Source of the DNA: Clitopilus passeckerianus
Taxonomy: Eukaryota > Basidiomycota > Agaricomycetes > Agaricales > Entolomataceae
Direction of reading: 5' to 3'
DNA: 64,000 nucleotides
Assembly (NCBI GenBank): GCA_944990035.1
Contig: CALYLX010000074.1
Location: 1 to 64,000 of the forward strand
Shown here: in pieces, positions 46,941 to 58,600 of the stretch
How positions within the stretch are numbered: the first letter of the stretch is position 1
Layout: each line of letters opens with the position of its first letter
Position numbers and translations under genes: made by a program
Notes under the pieces: model-generated
What the model was told of the DNA's origin: nothing
Database searches by the model: none
The model's input: only the letters and a program-made list of their open reading frames with translations

Positions 46941-47137
46941 TAGCTACGCTATTAGTATCTATTCTCTCTCCTCTCCTCCTGAGCTTGTAGTGAAATGTAA
47001 CTATAAACGGGCTATATATATTTTACTTTGTAACCTTACGTTCAATACCAGAAACGTGATACCTTCCTTTTGTGCCTACCGTTGACCGTTGATCGGCGTC
47101 GACGTTTGTGATCAAACCGCTTTCTACCATAACCATC

Positions 47138-48402
47138 ATGTCCGCTCGTGCACTCAACGCAATTCTACCACAAATAGCAGGTTCTCCCTACGAGGCCCAC
47201 CAAAAGGCGCGGACATTCGCTTCAAGATATGTGAAATCCGGCCAGTATGATACCGCGATCGACGTGCTCTTCCAAAGTGCTCGTGAACTCCTAAAGACCG
47301 GTCAGGCGGGCAGTGGTGTTGATCTAGCCAGCTTTTTGTTGGAAGTGTACGATACGAAGGAGGAGCCTGTGACTGATGAAAGCAGAGGTGCGAGTTTGTA
47401 AGTAATTTGCAGCTAGACAGGGCCTAATCTTGGTTTCAATGCATAGGAAGGCTAACGCAGCTAATCGCTCTTACTGGATCTACTGGATCATGGAGGAAGA
47501 CGCTGATTGATAGATCCGTTGCGTGAGGGTTGTGTTCTTGCTTTTACTAGGAAGATACCAATGAAAATTCAGATGGTCTATCAAACATAGTGACTGCCCA
47601 AGCGGTGATCAGGAACTGCACCATTATATTGGAGAGCTTTTATTCAAAGGTGTTGTGCAATCCTAGTACACCCCGCTGCTATATGCTGAAGGAACACTCT
47701 CAGAGGGCGCATTCGATCTGGCAGAACCACACTTCCTAGCGTCCGGGAAACGGGATAGTGCGCGATCGTTGGCAGAAATGTTCGTTGCATGGTCATCAGC
47801 AGGAAGCACTCCAGGTGTATACGCACTAAAGGGAACACTACCGTATGCCTACCTCCCACTCTGATCGCTTGTTTCTCATCCTCTCTCTCTCAGGTTCCTC
47901 CAAAATGGCAACATCCTCGCAGCCCGCACTTTTACCACCCATTTCGCATCAGCCATCTCTAAAGATTACGATGCACCCCGCGTCCCTGTTGGTCCCAAGG
48001 ACGAGGTCATCATGACGAAAGATTCCGTGGTCAACTTCTGCCAGATGGCAGTACTGACATGTCAGCGTGCTCAAGGCGATAAGAGCAAGGTCATGAAGGA
48101 AAGCTGGATCAGACTTTGTGGGACTTACCAAAGCCAGGGAGGATTGTTGACCACACCCGAAGTTCGCAGGGTATGCACAAGTTTCACCTGATTAATCGTC
48201 GAGCTAGGGCTGACGTTGGTGTTTCTTGGAGGTGCTGCACGATCTTGCAGAACTGTACTTTGCCATATCGCCGCCCAGAGCTCAGGCTTCCAATCCTCTC
48301 GGGGAGATGATGGCTTCTCTGCTAGGTGGCGGCGGCGGAGGAGGCGCTGCTCCTGTCAGGAGAACTCTGACACCTGGAAATGCCTCGACTGGACTGGATT
48401 AA
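47138..48402 (+). CDS. GET4: Get4, tail-anchored protein targeting factor
   Basis: Get4 forms the Get4-Get5 complex that hands tail-anchored proteins from Sgt2 to Get3 for ER insertion (cytosol). The first exon MSARALNAILPQIAGS, then YEAHQKARTFASRYVKSGQY, FQSARELLKTGQAGSGVDLA and SFLLEVYDTK form the alpha-helical N-terminal repeat that binds Get3. Later exons: LTQLIALTGSTGSWRKTLID, PLLYAEGTLSEGAFDLAEPH, FLASGKRDSARSLAEMFVAW, ILAARTFTTHFASAI, then VVNFCQMAVLTCQRAQGDKS, LCGTYQSQGGLLTTPEV and VLHDLAELYFAI, with a Gly-rich insert GEMMASLLGGGGGGG before the end TLTPGNASTGLD (TAA 48400-48402). Intron-rich; the frame is maintained by plausible splices. The 3' end is convergent with the minus-strand gene at 48547. 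Confidence 0.9.
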
Positions 48403-48546
48403 ACACATGGGAACCTGCCTGGGTGTTCGGTACTCCATCTTCATTGTTCTTCAGGTATGCGAGCTACAGTATGTAAATATAGGGAGAGATACACAGATAA
48501 TACAATGAACGGGTCTGGTGCTACAAAGGGGGCAATAAAATACATT

Positions 48547-50455
48547 CTACGCATAGTTATCCAACTGCAACACATCATACCACTCCGCTACACAGTCCTC
48601 CGAAACGCCAGCATATGCATGATACCCATAAACCAGGCTTGACCTCTCCACATTAGATAAATTAGACGCATGCTTCGAGGTCTTCTGTCCCATCGGCAGT
48701 AACCCTTTGTATCTCGGACCCATGGAAGAAATGAGATCCTCGAAAGGCATCAGGATCTCCTGCATATCGAGAGTCGAGGCCGCCGATTCACGAGTCTTAC
48801 TTGAACCCACAGTATCCTTCTGCAAATACGCCAGATCCGTTGAGGGAAGAGGCGTCAACGGGAAGGAAGGCCGAAGTGTGGTGGTGGGGGATTCGTCAAT
48901 GCTGCTGTTCTTGCTGCTGTTGAACGTGAGGACCGAAAGCGGAGAATCAAGCCTCAAATTCCTCAGCTCCTCCTGCCGCACACTCATGTTCGGCGTGCTG
49001 GGAACTGGCACAGACAGCGAGAAAGATGGATATGGCATAGTCGGGGAGTCCTGTTGCGGCGGAATCTCGGCTCCGTACTCTTCTTCGTCACTCTCATTGT
49101 CGTTTTCACTTTCCTCTCCTCCAAATCCAGATCCACCCTTAACAGACGGCTCGGGCGAGTCAGGATTCGAATCCGAACTTGAACTCGCGCTCGCGCTCGT
49201 GTCTGAGCTAGAATCATGCCCACATGCGCTGGTACCATGTGTCGCATTCGTCCAATAGGATTCTCTGCTCATGGCCTCCCGAGCATCGAGCCCTTCATTA
49301 TCGGCGCGGAGGCCGTCAAATACGGCCCTGACGGTGCCGAGATCTCGTCGTGCTACCACCGGGTCGACTGGAGCCTCGAATGTAGGCTTCGGGAGAGGAG
49401 TAGGAGAGGAAGGTTGAGCTTGATCTGCAGGTTGAGGGCTGCCGGCGGGGATTGCTTTACGCTTGATAATGCGGAGCGGACTTGTTGTCGTATTTGCTAC
49501 CGAGATGTTGGACAGCGATCCAATAGACTGTTTCTTCTGCATTTGGAGGTTGCCGTAGGCTGGTACTCGGCGGAGTGAGGGGCTGCGTCTGCGTCCGTGA
49601 CCAGTCGAGCTGTCCATGTCCGATGCACTAGAGGAGGTGGAAGATGAATCGGCGAGTTGGTGTGCAGGGACATTAGAGGGGTGGATGATTGAAAAAACGC
49701 TATTGCGGGCTCCATGCAGTACGTAGTGCTTCGGTTCTTTGGAGACCGCAACGGGAGGGAATGGCAGGGGAGGAATATCCGTAATAGCGCGAGCACCCAA
49801 TATTTGACTCATGTTGCTAATAGTGTCGAGAGCAGACCTCTTGTGTCCCCGCCCATTGGCACGTTTCGGTGCTGGAGTGCTGCTTGCCAACGGTCTGGTA
49901 CCTTGAGCGTTCTCGGGGTGTGCATCGCCAGAGTAAATCGAAAGGGTGAAAGGGTCCGAAAGTGATCTTGTGAGGTACGACTTCGCGGGCGAGGAGATTT
50001 CACCGAGGGAGATGTCGTAGAAGACACGCCTAGGGCTTCTGGGATCCTCGATCGCTTCAGATTTGGGGGAGAAAGGAGGAGATTGTCGTAGCAGGCCTAT
50101 TTGGTGGGCGTCTTCGGTGATGACGGTGTTGACCGCTTTGAGGCGGAGGTGCTGGAGCCTGGCTTCGGTCATGACCGGGACCTGCGACCCCGACCGGTCA
50201 GGGTTCCAGCTAGTATCTGAAGCAATATATAGATTAGTTAAAGACGTTCCGGGTTGAGCGAGCAAGCTTCTTACCATGTAATCTCCAATCCCCGCCCCAT
50301 TCGAGGTCGCTCTGCCGGGCAGCCAAGAAACTGGATCGCGATGCAGTTGGATAACGTGGTAGTGCACGGGATGTGAATATGGCTTTGAATAGTGACCAAA
50401 AATAAAAGAGCGTGTTGATAAAAGAGTGTGTGATTGTCTTGAATAGTGAAACCAT
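48547..50455 (-). CDS. Ser-rich protein of unknown function, 616 aa
   Basis: Two exons: 50455-50275 and 50216-48547, separated by a canonical 58-nt intron (GTAAGA, CTAAC branch site, TTCAG). The phase is exact and gives ...GGDWRLHDTSWNPDRSGS... The uninterrupted frame from 50532 reads through this intron and is therefore not the right gene model. The N-terminus has a hydrophobic stretch (FINTLFYFWSLFKAIF) that may be a membrane or signal-anchor helix. The rest is Ser/Pro-rich and probably disordered, with conserved-looking islands VMTEARLQHLRLKAVNTVI, RRVFYDISLGEISSPAKSYL, DLGTVRAVFDGLRADNEGLD and, at the C-terminus, LMPFEDLISSMGPRYKGLLP and YHAYAGVSEDCVAEWYDVLQ. No known domain. It is divergent from Arv1. 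It is likely a lineage-specific regulatory or scaffold protein, but I assign no function. Confidence 0.75.
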
Positions 50456-50889
50456 AGTGTGTAGGAGAAGATGAAGCAAGGTTGGACGTGAAATGCCAAG
50501 AGTGCCTCATATATAAGATGGCGGCTGACCATGGCTTGTCAACCACGGCTGGCTGGCAGGTTGGCAGGCATAGAAGACAATCCAACGAAGATAGTACCGA
50601 GCCTTGCATTCTTTCCTACTAGATTTGAGCCTGCGTTTGCCCAGCAATGTGCAAATTTCATGAGTTTTGCAGTTGCATGGATGAAAGCTTGTGGCGTCCA
50701 AAAGTTTCTTTAACACTAGCTTCCAGCAAATGCTAGCGGTTAGTTCGCTCGCTGCAACCATAGCCGGATTGAAGCCCAAAGGCCGAAGCTGAGACTAAAG
50801 CACTGGCATTGATCATGGTGGTGAGAAGGCAAGTCGCGATGCGCACTAGCGCTTAGCACACAGTTTGCTTCCTACGCCCACCGCCGTCA
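50456..50889. promoter_or_regulatory. Divergent promoter between the Ser-rich gene and ARV1
   Basis: 434 bp separate the two start codons (50455 minus, 50890 plus). On the minus side, TATATAAG-type sequence at 50509-50516 (TATATAAG on the plus strand, CTTATATA on the minus) lies about 55 bp upstream of the Ser-rich gene. The segment also has the GGCTGGCTGGCAGG repeat at 50549-50562. Confidence 0.4.
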
Positions 50890-52220
50890 ATGCCAATCTG
50901 TACGACATGCACACATTACGTACCATACCTCTACACACTGTATGAATCTGCAAACAACCTGAGGCTTGAACAGTGTGTCTGTTGTTCGTTACATATCGTT
51001 TGACTTTCATGCTCATACCAGTTGTACTTTCTTCCCCAAGTCAAACTGCAAAGCCTTCGCAGACCCTTATGTCGAACATGATACCCTTACCCTACTGCTC
51101 GACTTGATTCTATTGAAAAGAGATGTTTACCGACACCTTCTGTTCAATCGTGGAGCACCTCCCAAGAGAGCAGAGCCATCTAATAAGGCTGAGAGGGAGA
51201 AGGCTGAGGAAGTCCCTGCACCGCAGGAACGAGAGCTGGCGAGTGGAATGCCTACTCTTGTCGCGTGAAATGCTCAATGGATCATAGGGGAGGTGGGTTC
51301 TTGTTCTTCGCCTTGGAGCGGCCTTGATTGCATTGGATTCCTGTGAGTACTAAAGTTGCTCTTTTGACTCCAGTCTAACCCTTGTCGCCTCCAGTCATCC
51401 GCTGGAGTTACCTGAGTACGTTTCACGGTTCTACACCCCGAATTTGTCTGACCGACATTCTGAAGATGGTGATAATTCAACGGAGCCATGGTCTTTGCAG
51501 ACTGTAGAACAACTGCTGCGCGTGATGCTAGGCTGCTTCATCGGTAATTGTTCATCCACAAGCTCTTTCTTGCCAAAAGCTGACGCGAAATTATAGAAAC
51601 AATTACTTTCCACTTAGGCATTATACTTGCCTGCTCTATCGTACTGCGGGCTGTATCGTGGCTTCGTACATTACGTACTTGTGGACAACCACCTCGAGCT
51701 TCCGACATCCAGAAAGAGTTCAGGTAAGGGCGGATATCGATCATATAGTTGCTGCAATCTGACACTCCCCATCCAGATTATCCCTCGTTCCCTTGACTCT
51801 ATTCTACTCATCTCTGACAAAGCTATTCCTCCTTTTCCTCCTCACAATCTGGCCACCCATGTCAGCGCCGTCCTCGCACAACCCCTCCGACGGGAACTCG
51901 TGGGACAAGACCACTTTCATATCTAAAGCCTTTGAAAGTATACTCGACGACGACACACTTGACCGGGAATGGGTGATACGGAACGTCTTGGGAGGCATGT
52001 CAGCCGGTTTTGGGCTGCGCGGTAGGATCATTCTTCTATCTGTTTGCCTATCTTGTATCTCACCTTGCCTTTAGTCATTCTGGATATTCATCCCCTGTTC
52101 ACGTCCTTGATTATTCTATCTGGGTGGAGGCTAAAAACGACTGTGGCAGGAGTTATTAGCTTCTGGGTGGGAGGAGACGAGCTTGCTATCGAGGCTTGGA
52201 GGGCATACAGCATTCCTTGA
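50890..52220 (+). CDS. ARV1: ARV1, ER sterol and GPI homeostasis protein
   Basis: An ER membrane protein needed for sterol distribution and GPI-anchor synthesis. The start MPICTTCTHYVPYLYTLYES at 50890 carries the first CxxC of the Arv1 homology domain. EQC then joins across an intron to SNCKAFADPYVEHDTLTLLL to give the second Cys pair, followed by DLILLKRDVYRHLLFNRG. After a charged linker (KAEREKAEEVPAPQERELA) come hydrophobic segments: CFIETITFHLGIILACSIVL, MTLFYSSLTKLFLLFLLTIW and, near the end, LFTSLIILSGWR with GVISFWVGGDELAIEAWRAY. Stop at 52218-52220. The donor of the first intron is GTCTGT (phase 0), less usual but needed to make the CxxC. Convergent with the ABHD11-like gene. Confidence 0.9.
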
Positions 52221-52509
52221 CCAAAGTTTCCTGTACTGCACATATGTATTTGATTGTGCACAATTGTGTCTCTGTACCCGCGACCTCTTCTAATCTAGTC
52301 ACTCCGACATTTCATTTACGAACTCAATTAAATTCGGAACACCGGAACACTCTGAGCGCAACTCCAGTAATAATATTACCATAACCATTCAAGATCACAC
52401 CCTGGTCAGTGCCCAGACATTGTCTATAAGGTATTTAGAGGTCCTGCCGCCTGGTGCATGCTAGGATTCCCAGATAATCTATGGCGAATGCCAGACCCAT
52501 ATGGTGGGG

Positions 52510-54002
52510 TCACTCTGGCCATTCTGCGAGTCTGTCACTTCCTGAAAGTTCCTCTTGCTGTATGAAATCTTCCACGAGTTGCTTGAATTCTTTAGGCCTG
52601 CGAATAAAATGTCAGATCTAGCCATAGAACTATAGTAATGGGTGTATACCTATCACCAAAGACTAGAGGTACCTTCAGCATCAGCTCCCACAGAAAGGGA
52701 AAGAAAGGTACATACTCCAATGTCCCCCATCCAGCGCCCTCAACTCCATGTTCGGGAAACACGCCTTCAACGAACGACGGTTCCGGCGATTAATATATCT
52801 GTCCAAATCAAAACCCCATCGTCATTTCTTGCTCATCCTTGCCTCACGGAAATAGATGAATAGATGGGTAGATAAACGCACCCACTATTCAGACCCTTGA
52901 TAAATAAAGTTCTGCCAGTCCAGGACCGTTCCCCTGGTTCGTACGGGAACGAGCCAAATTCCGGGATTGCTTCCTCGAGTGTGTCGATCGGGACTTGGAA
53001 CTTGGCGTATTGGTGCCGTGGTTTGGCGTGGGCGTGGTGATGATCTTGTCCGTGACTATGGCTATGGCTAGGCACCGTCGGAGCCGGTTTTACCAGGTTT
53101 GTTAGGAGGAAGGCCCGAATGAGTGGGTCCTGTTAGGTTGTAAAGGTTCGCGGGGTTGGAGAATATGTTGTGTAGATGGTGTGGAGAGATGATAGACGGC
53201 AGCTTACGGGTTCGTAGGGCTCTAGGATACGAAGGGCCTCTTCTTTCTTCGTGACGTTGGATCGTTCGATCTGTCGCATACCTTCGAGATAATCTTTATG
53301 CTCAGGAGGTATGGGTTCTCTCCAGGGTGCTACGTCAGCAACTACCAAGTTAGACAAAATGCCGGCGTTCGACGGCTCCTCAAGTGCAGGATTCAGGGCA
53401 ACAGACATCGCAACTTTTCCGCCCCTTTTGAGCCGTTAGTTTTGAGCGGCAAGGTGAGAAGAAAAACCTACATTGAGTGACCCAGAAGGGTAATGTTCCG
53501 AAGTGAATGTGTCTTGATAAAATGCAGCACGTCATCAGCCATGACAGAATAGTTCATGGGAGTTGCATGGGGCGAACCGCCATGATTTCGGAGATCCTGG
53601 AGGGACTAGTGAGCACAACGATTTGGGAATTATGTGCGTGTGGTATTCACCAAGGCATAAATTGGAATATTCAGGTCCTTCGCCCAAGCTTTAATGAAGG
53701 AGGTGTAGATACGTTTTGAACCACTGTCAGAGAACTTGATCAATAGACCTCCGAGATAATGTAGCTCAAGTTACTCGCAGCAGACCATGCATAAGTACCA
53801 GAGCCCTGTCAGTTTTGTTGCCGTCCGAGGGAATGTGTGCTGCATAATTCAAGTTTACAACCTTGGCTTCCGGAAGACGAATGGAGGAGAGATTGCGCAG
53901 TTGCAAGGTAAACGAATTTCTCAGCTGCTTCTGACGAGTAGCATACAAAAATCCAGCTGATATGCCATGGTAGTGGCTCTGTAACCGTTGCAGGAAAGCC
54001 AT
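52510..54002 (-). CDS. Alpha/beta hydrolase, ABHD11/Imo32-like (probably mitochondrial)
   Basis: The start MAFLQRLQSHYHGISAGFLY at 54002 is followed by a basic, Ser-rich amphipathic segment (ATRQKQLRNSFTLQLRNLS), a plausible mitochondrial presequence. Then VNLNYAAHIPS, DRALVLMHGLL (oxyanion-hole HG), and a central region with several introns (53410-53770). Later exons read SVALNPALEEPSNAGILSN, VVADVAPWREPIPPEHKDYL, EALRILEPYEP and a His-rich insert SHSHSHGQDHHHAHAKPRHQ. They continue with IPEFGSFPYEPGERSWTGRT, LFIKGLNS, RRSLKACFPNMELRALDGGH (catalytic His region GHW) and PKEFKQLVEDFIQQ, stop at 52510-52512. The ADVAPW motif and LDGGHW are typical for the ABHD11/yeast Imo32 esterase family, which in mammals protects the lipoylation state of 2-oxoglutarate dehydrogenase. 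The physiological substrate here is inferred only. The His-rich insert is unusual. Confidence 0.83.
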
Positions 54003-54373
54003 TAAGGACTTTGCACTCGCAACTTGGAAAGTGATGACTCGGAGGGGCCTCAGGAAGGTCGGGCCGATGCTTTCTTTGCATTTGCTTGGACAATTCCGGC
54101 TATTACTAGTACTACCAGTTATTCGGACCTCAAGCCGCTTAGCAATGAGTATCTGGTGCAACGTTTATTGAAGGCCGCGAATGGCTGGATAGGGCTACTA
54201 TAATACAAGAAGTAATGCTACGTAAGCATGAAAAAGTTCATCTCAATGATCACTCATGAGTGTCCTTGGAGTGTCCGAATGTATCATTGTCGTAAGTAGC
54301 GTGAAGTAAAGAGTCCAACAACTGTCGTCAATCGACATACGACATAAGGCGTGCAATAGAATGGGAGCTAGGA

Positions 54374-55180
54374 TCAATTGCAGTCAAAGTAATCACCCTT
54401 GATTACCGCGGGGCACCCTGAGGTATCTGAATCCCAATGAGTAACGGCCAAACAGGAAGGTTGTGGCGGAGTCCGTACCTTTATTAAGAGGGCAATCGTT
54501 AGGATCATCGCAGCATTTGATACAGGCCCGATTGTCAGCAGGTTCAATAAGTTCGACATAGTGCTTGTATCTGTTCACCGTACATGGAGATAGGTCAAAG
54601 GGGGGTGTGAGAGGAAGTGATGAAGCAATCATACCCCAAGCATACGCTTCCCTGTGGGTTTCCATTGCCTCCAGCACCACCGGAAGAGTCGTACTGTCCC
54701 CCTCCATCGCTGGGGTTGAGGCGGGAGAGATGGGAAGCATTGATGCAACCAGTGACTGAGGGAAGCCGTCAGCGCAGAAGACATGTAAGGGAAAACCATA
54801 CGTTGAGCATATCGGCCACCACCTGATCCATATCCCGTCTTGAACTGCACATTTCTCCACCAATCGGCAGGAAGTTGGCCTTGAGCATTGTCATAACGGC
54901 CGGCAGGAGAGCAGTAGGTCTTAGTTCCTCCCGGGACTTCGCTGTCCCCAATGTTTGTGTGGGGATTACGAGGAACTATCATACTACAGGGGAAGAAAAA
55001 TCAGTGACGTCCTCGCAGAAACCAATATGGGACTTACCAGAATGAGGTGGCGTCAGTAACATAAACGATGTTGTCGACAGCTGCCCTCTTCTCAACAACG
55101 TCAAGGCCCGCAGGGGTTCCCCATGCCTCGAAGGGCAAGGTTAGAAGAGCACCGATGAGAGGCAGAGTGGCGAACTTCAT
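54374..55180 (-). CDS. Secreted Cys-containing protein of unknown function
   Basis: Signal peptide MKFATLPLIGALLTLPFEAW, then GLDVVEKR (possible Kex2 site), AAVDNIVYVTDATSFW, and after an intron MIVPRNPHTNIGDSE, GGTKTYCSPAGRYDNAQGQL, WWRNVQFKTGYGSGGGRYAQ. Further exons read LTGCINASHLSRLNPSDGGG, QYDSSGGAGGNGNPQGSVCL, HYVELIEPADNRACIKCCDD, PNDCPLNK and SGCPAVIKGDYFDCN with stop at 54374-54376. The eight or so Cys in the mature part and the repeated Gly-rich loops suggest a disulfide-stabilised extracellular protein. The pattern is familiar from Agaricomycete secretomes, but I know no biochemical function and do not assign one. Four introns, all with plausible borders. Confidence 0.72.
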
Positions 55181-55600
55181 TACTGCAGCTGGATTGGAGA
55201 GGGGGGCTGAAGAGATCCAGACAGATGAGGTATCCCGAACATTTCATGGCGATTAAATACCATTCCTCAATCCCCGGTGCCTGTGCAATTGATTTTGCCA
55301 CTCAGGTGGTCAGCTAATGTGGCTAACCCCCGTCCGGCTCGAGGAATATCATACATGCATACTAGTCAGATGCTTGCCTCGCTGACGTTTTGCGGGCAGT
55401 GGTGACCGGATCCAGATGGTTTAAATCCGCTTGACATTGAATTGGCCAATGTTCCAGAGACAAAGTATGGCTCCGAGGCCCCGGGCTGGTGCAAATCTAC
55501 AGATGCTGCAATCTCGGTGGTTCGACATGATCGTCGGCTTCTCCGAGTCGAAGCACACGAAGGTGACAGTCGAAAATCGAATCGTGGAAGTGACGATCTA
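55181..55600. other. Spacer between secreted protein and Helitron
   Basis: The promoter of the minus-strand secreted protein and the flank of the Helitron. The frame at 55431-55640 (+) runs across the putative Helitron border and is not supported as a gene. Confidence 0.35.
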
Positions 55601-58600
55601 TCTATATATTACTAGACAACGAAGCCCCAAGGGGAAATAAGTGCAATAATTTTACTAAGCAAATCGTAGCTCCTGATTGGCTACTGAAATGTGACTAAGC
55701 ACCCAAATGGGCAAACAACGCAATGCTGTGTGATGCGCGTCTGAACGAAAAGTCGGCTTCTGATTGGCCCAGCCTCTGCGCGTCAAACTCGACGAGTTCT
55801 CGCCATGTTGACGCGCGTCAATTGCGGTTCTCACGGTGTCTCGCGGCGCCAATCTGTCAGTCTTGACGTGGCAACGAACTTTCTGGCCGCATTACTCCGT
55901 GCTTCGCGCCAATTCAGGTGAGTTCTGGGTAAATGTCTGCGATGGGCATGTGAACTCACCCCAAAATGGATTTGTAGGGTATTTTTGCCCGTTTCGGTGC
56001 CTGTCCACCTTCTATTGGCTGCTGAAATTGACTTACAGGTCCATTGTGACGCTTTAGAAGAGTTCTTCAGGCCAAGGTTAACTCCAAGTAAAGTCCTACC
56101 TCCCCGGGCTCTTGAGATTCAACTCTAAAGTGTTCCCCGGTTGCCTCTGGACCTCTTTCTTGGCTACAGTATACTGGGAGATTGGGCTGGCGGGTTTACA
56201 GTTGCCTCCCCAACCTGTTCTGCAGGTTTAGACGCTCCACTATCAACAGTTGCTGTCTCACCGATTCCGCTGAACTCTGGCTATTGTGGTGCCTTGGACC
56301 TCTGTTTAATTTTGGTGGTTCAATTTTTTTTTGTCAAGATTTCTGCGTTTATTCAAGATACGGACCGATACGATCGATTATTTTACGACTTCAAGATTTT
56401 CCCCCTTTCCCCCCTACCCATTTCTTCATTCTGTGTTATACTGCTGTTTCTCAATTTGCCTTGATCATCTCTGTAAGAATTATTATTATTTGCAATATAA
56501 CTTTTTAAATTGAATAAAAATTATTTTAAGGCCAATGGAGTTTAACGGACAACAATATCACCATCTGCCTCCAGCCCTACAAGCCCAGCTTAATGCATTG
56601 GCACCCATGCCTGCACCTGCTCGGCGTGGTCGGCGCCCAGTAGACCAGGGTGATAGAGGCAATGGTGTTGGTCCTACTCGCACTCGCCGCGTATCTGCAC
56701 GTCATAATCCAGTTCAAACTGCTCCAGCTCCCCAACCTGTTCCAGAACCTGCTCTTCCTATACCCCCACCTGCTCCAATTCCACCTCCTGCACCTGAGCC
56801 ACCCGCATTTGCTCTTCCTGATGGCCGAAATCCCGCTACAATTGCCAATATTGTTTCTCTTGACATGGGACGAATGAGTCTCACCTGTCAGTTTTGTCAT
56901 GCATGGCATTGGGAATGGGAAAAACTGTCAAAAAGCACACGTACCAATATATTGTTTGGTGACTGCTGCTTGAGTGGAACTTATACCCTCCCCAAGCTTC
57001 AAGCTCCACCACCAGAACTACGTGAGCTATACGTTGACGACTCCCCACGTGGCCGCGGCTTTCGAAAAAACATTCGGGCCTACAACAATGCTTTAGCAAT
57101 GACATCAGCAGGGGCTAAACTTGATGCATCTGTCAATACAGGAAATGCCCCATATTGCTATCGCTTGCATGGAGAGCTTACCCACCGCTTAGGCAGTTTG
57201 CTTCCCCAACCCGGTGGAACACTTCAATATGCCCAGCTGTATGTCGTGGAGTCACGGGAGCTTTCAGTTAATACCCGCATGAATAATCCCCACAATGCCA
57301 ATACTGATCGGGGGATTATGACTGTTCTTCTTGATATGCTCTATCGCAATAATCCTCACGTGCCACGTATTCGCCAAGCATATGAACTTATGCAAGGTGC
57401 AGGACAAGCTTCTGTAACCATGCGCGTTGACCATACTATGGACCGCCGGCGATACAACGAACCAACTGCTGCAGCAAATGAAGTAGCAATTGTATTAGTG
57501 GATCATAGTGATACTCCAGCTGATCACCGTGATATCATTCTTCACCTCCGCAATGGCCAGCTTCAGCGTATTTTTGAACTTAGCCCCCTCTATTTTCCAC
57601 TGCGCTACCCTCTATTATTCCCCCAGGGCCAGTTAGGCTGGATGATCAAACTGGCCGCAACCGATCAACCAGCTGGAGGTGACAATTATATCACACTACG
57701 TGAATATCTTGCATATATGCTCCATGTGCGGCCAGACAGATCCGATCACCTCTTCCGAGCAGGAGCACTATTCCAAGAATTTGGAGTAGATGGATGGTCA
57801 TCATTAGAGCAGCAAAAACTTAGATGGATTCGACACCATCAGAGGGAAATACGTGCAGAAGTGTACTCTGGCTTAGCAGATGCTGTGGCTGCAGGAGATG
57901 GCAATACAAACCAAGCTGCATTAGGACAACACATAATTCTACCATCGAGTTTTCAAGGCAGTGTTAGAAATATGCAGCAGAAATGCCAAGATGCGCTGGC
58001 TATCAACCGCTACTTCAAAGGCGCTGATCTGTTTATTACAGTCACTGCAAATCCTAAATGGCCTGAAATTGAGTGTGAGCTCTTTCCAGGCCAGACAGCT
58101 GCAGATCGCCCTGATTTAGTGACCCGCGTTTTCCACTCTCGAATTGAACATCTCCTTAAAGACCTCAAAAATGGTTGTCTTGGTGTCCCAGCTGCACACT
58201 GCTACACTATCGAGTTTCAAAAACGTGGCCTGCCTCACATGCATCTCATTCTTTTCCTCAAACAAGAATACAAACTTCATACCCCTGATGCAGTCGACTC
58301 ATTGCTGTCCTCAGAGATTCCTGACCCAGCAGATGATCTCTACCTTCACCAATGTGTTATGAAATACATGATACATACTCCCTGTGGTTCTGCTCATGAT
58401 AACAACAATGCACCATGTATGAAGGATGGAACCTGCTCAAAGAACTTCCCTAAACCTTTTCGGGATCAGACAACTATCAATGAGGACGCTTATGCAAACA
58501 TGCGACGTCGAGATACTGGCAAAACATACAAAACAGCCGGTCCCCGTGGCAAAGATGTTGACAACCGCTGGGTTGTTTGCTATAGCCCATATCTATTGAA

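Noticed and set aside
48707..49258. 183-codon plus-strand frame inside the Ser-rich gene
   Set aside because: Antisense shadow of a Ser/Pro-rich coding region; no domain, and the minus-strand model has correct splicing.
55431..55640. 69-codon frame at the Helitron border
   Set aside because: It straddles the putative 5' terminus and has no recognisable feature.
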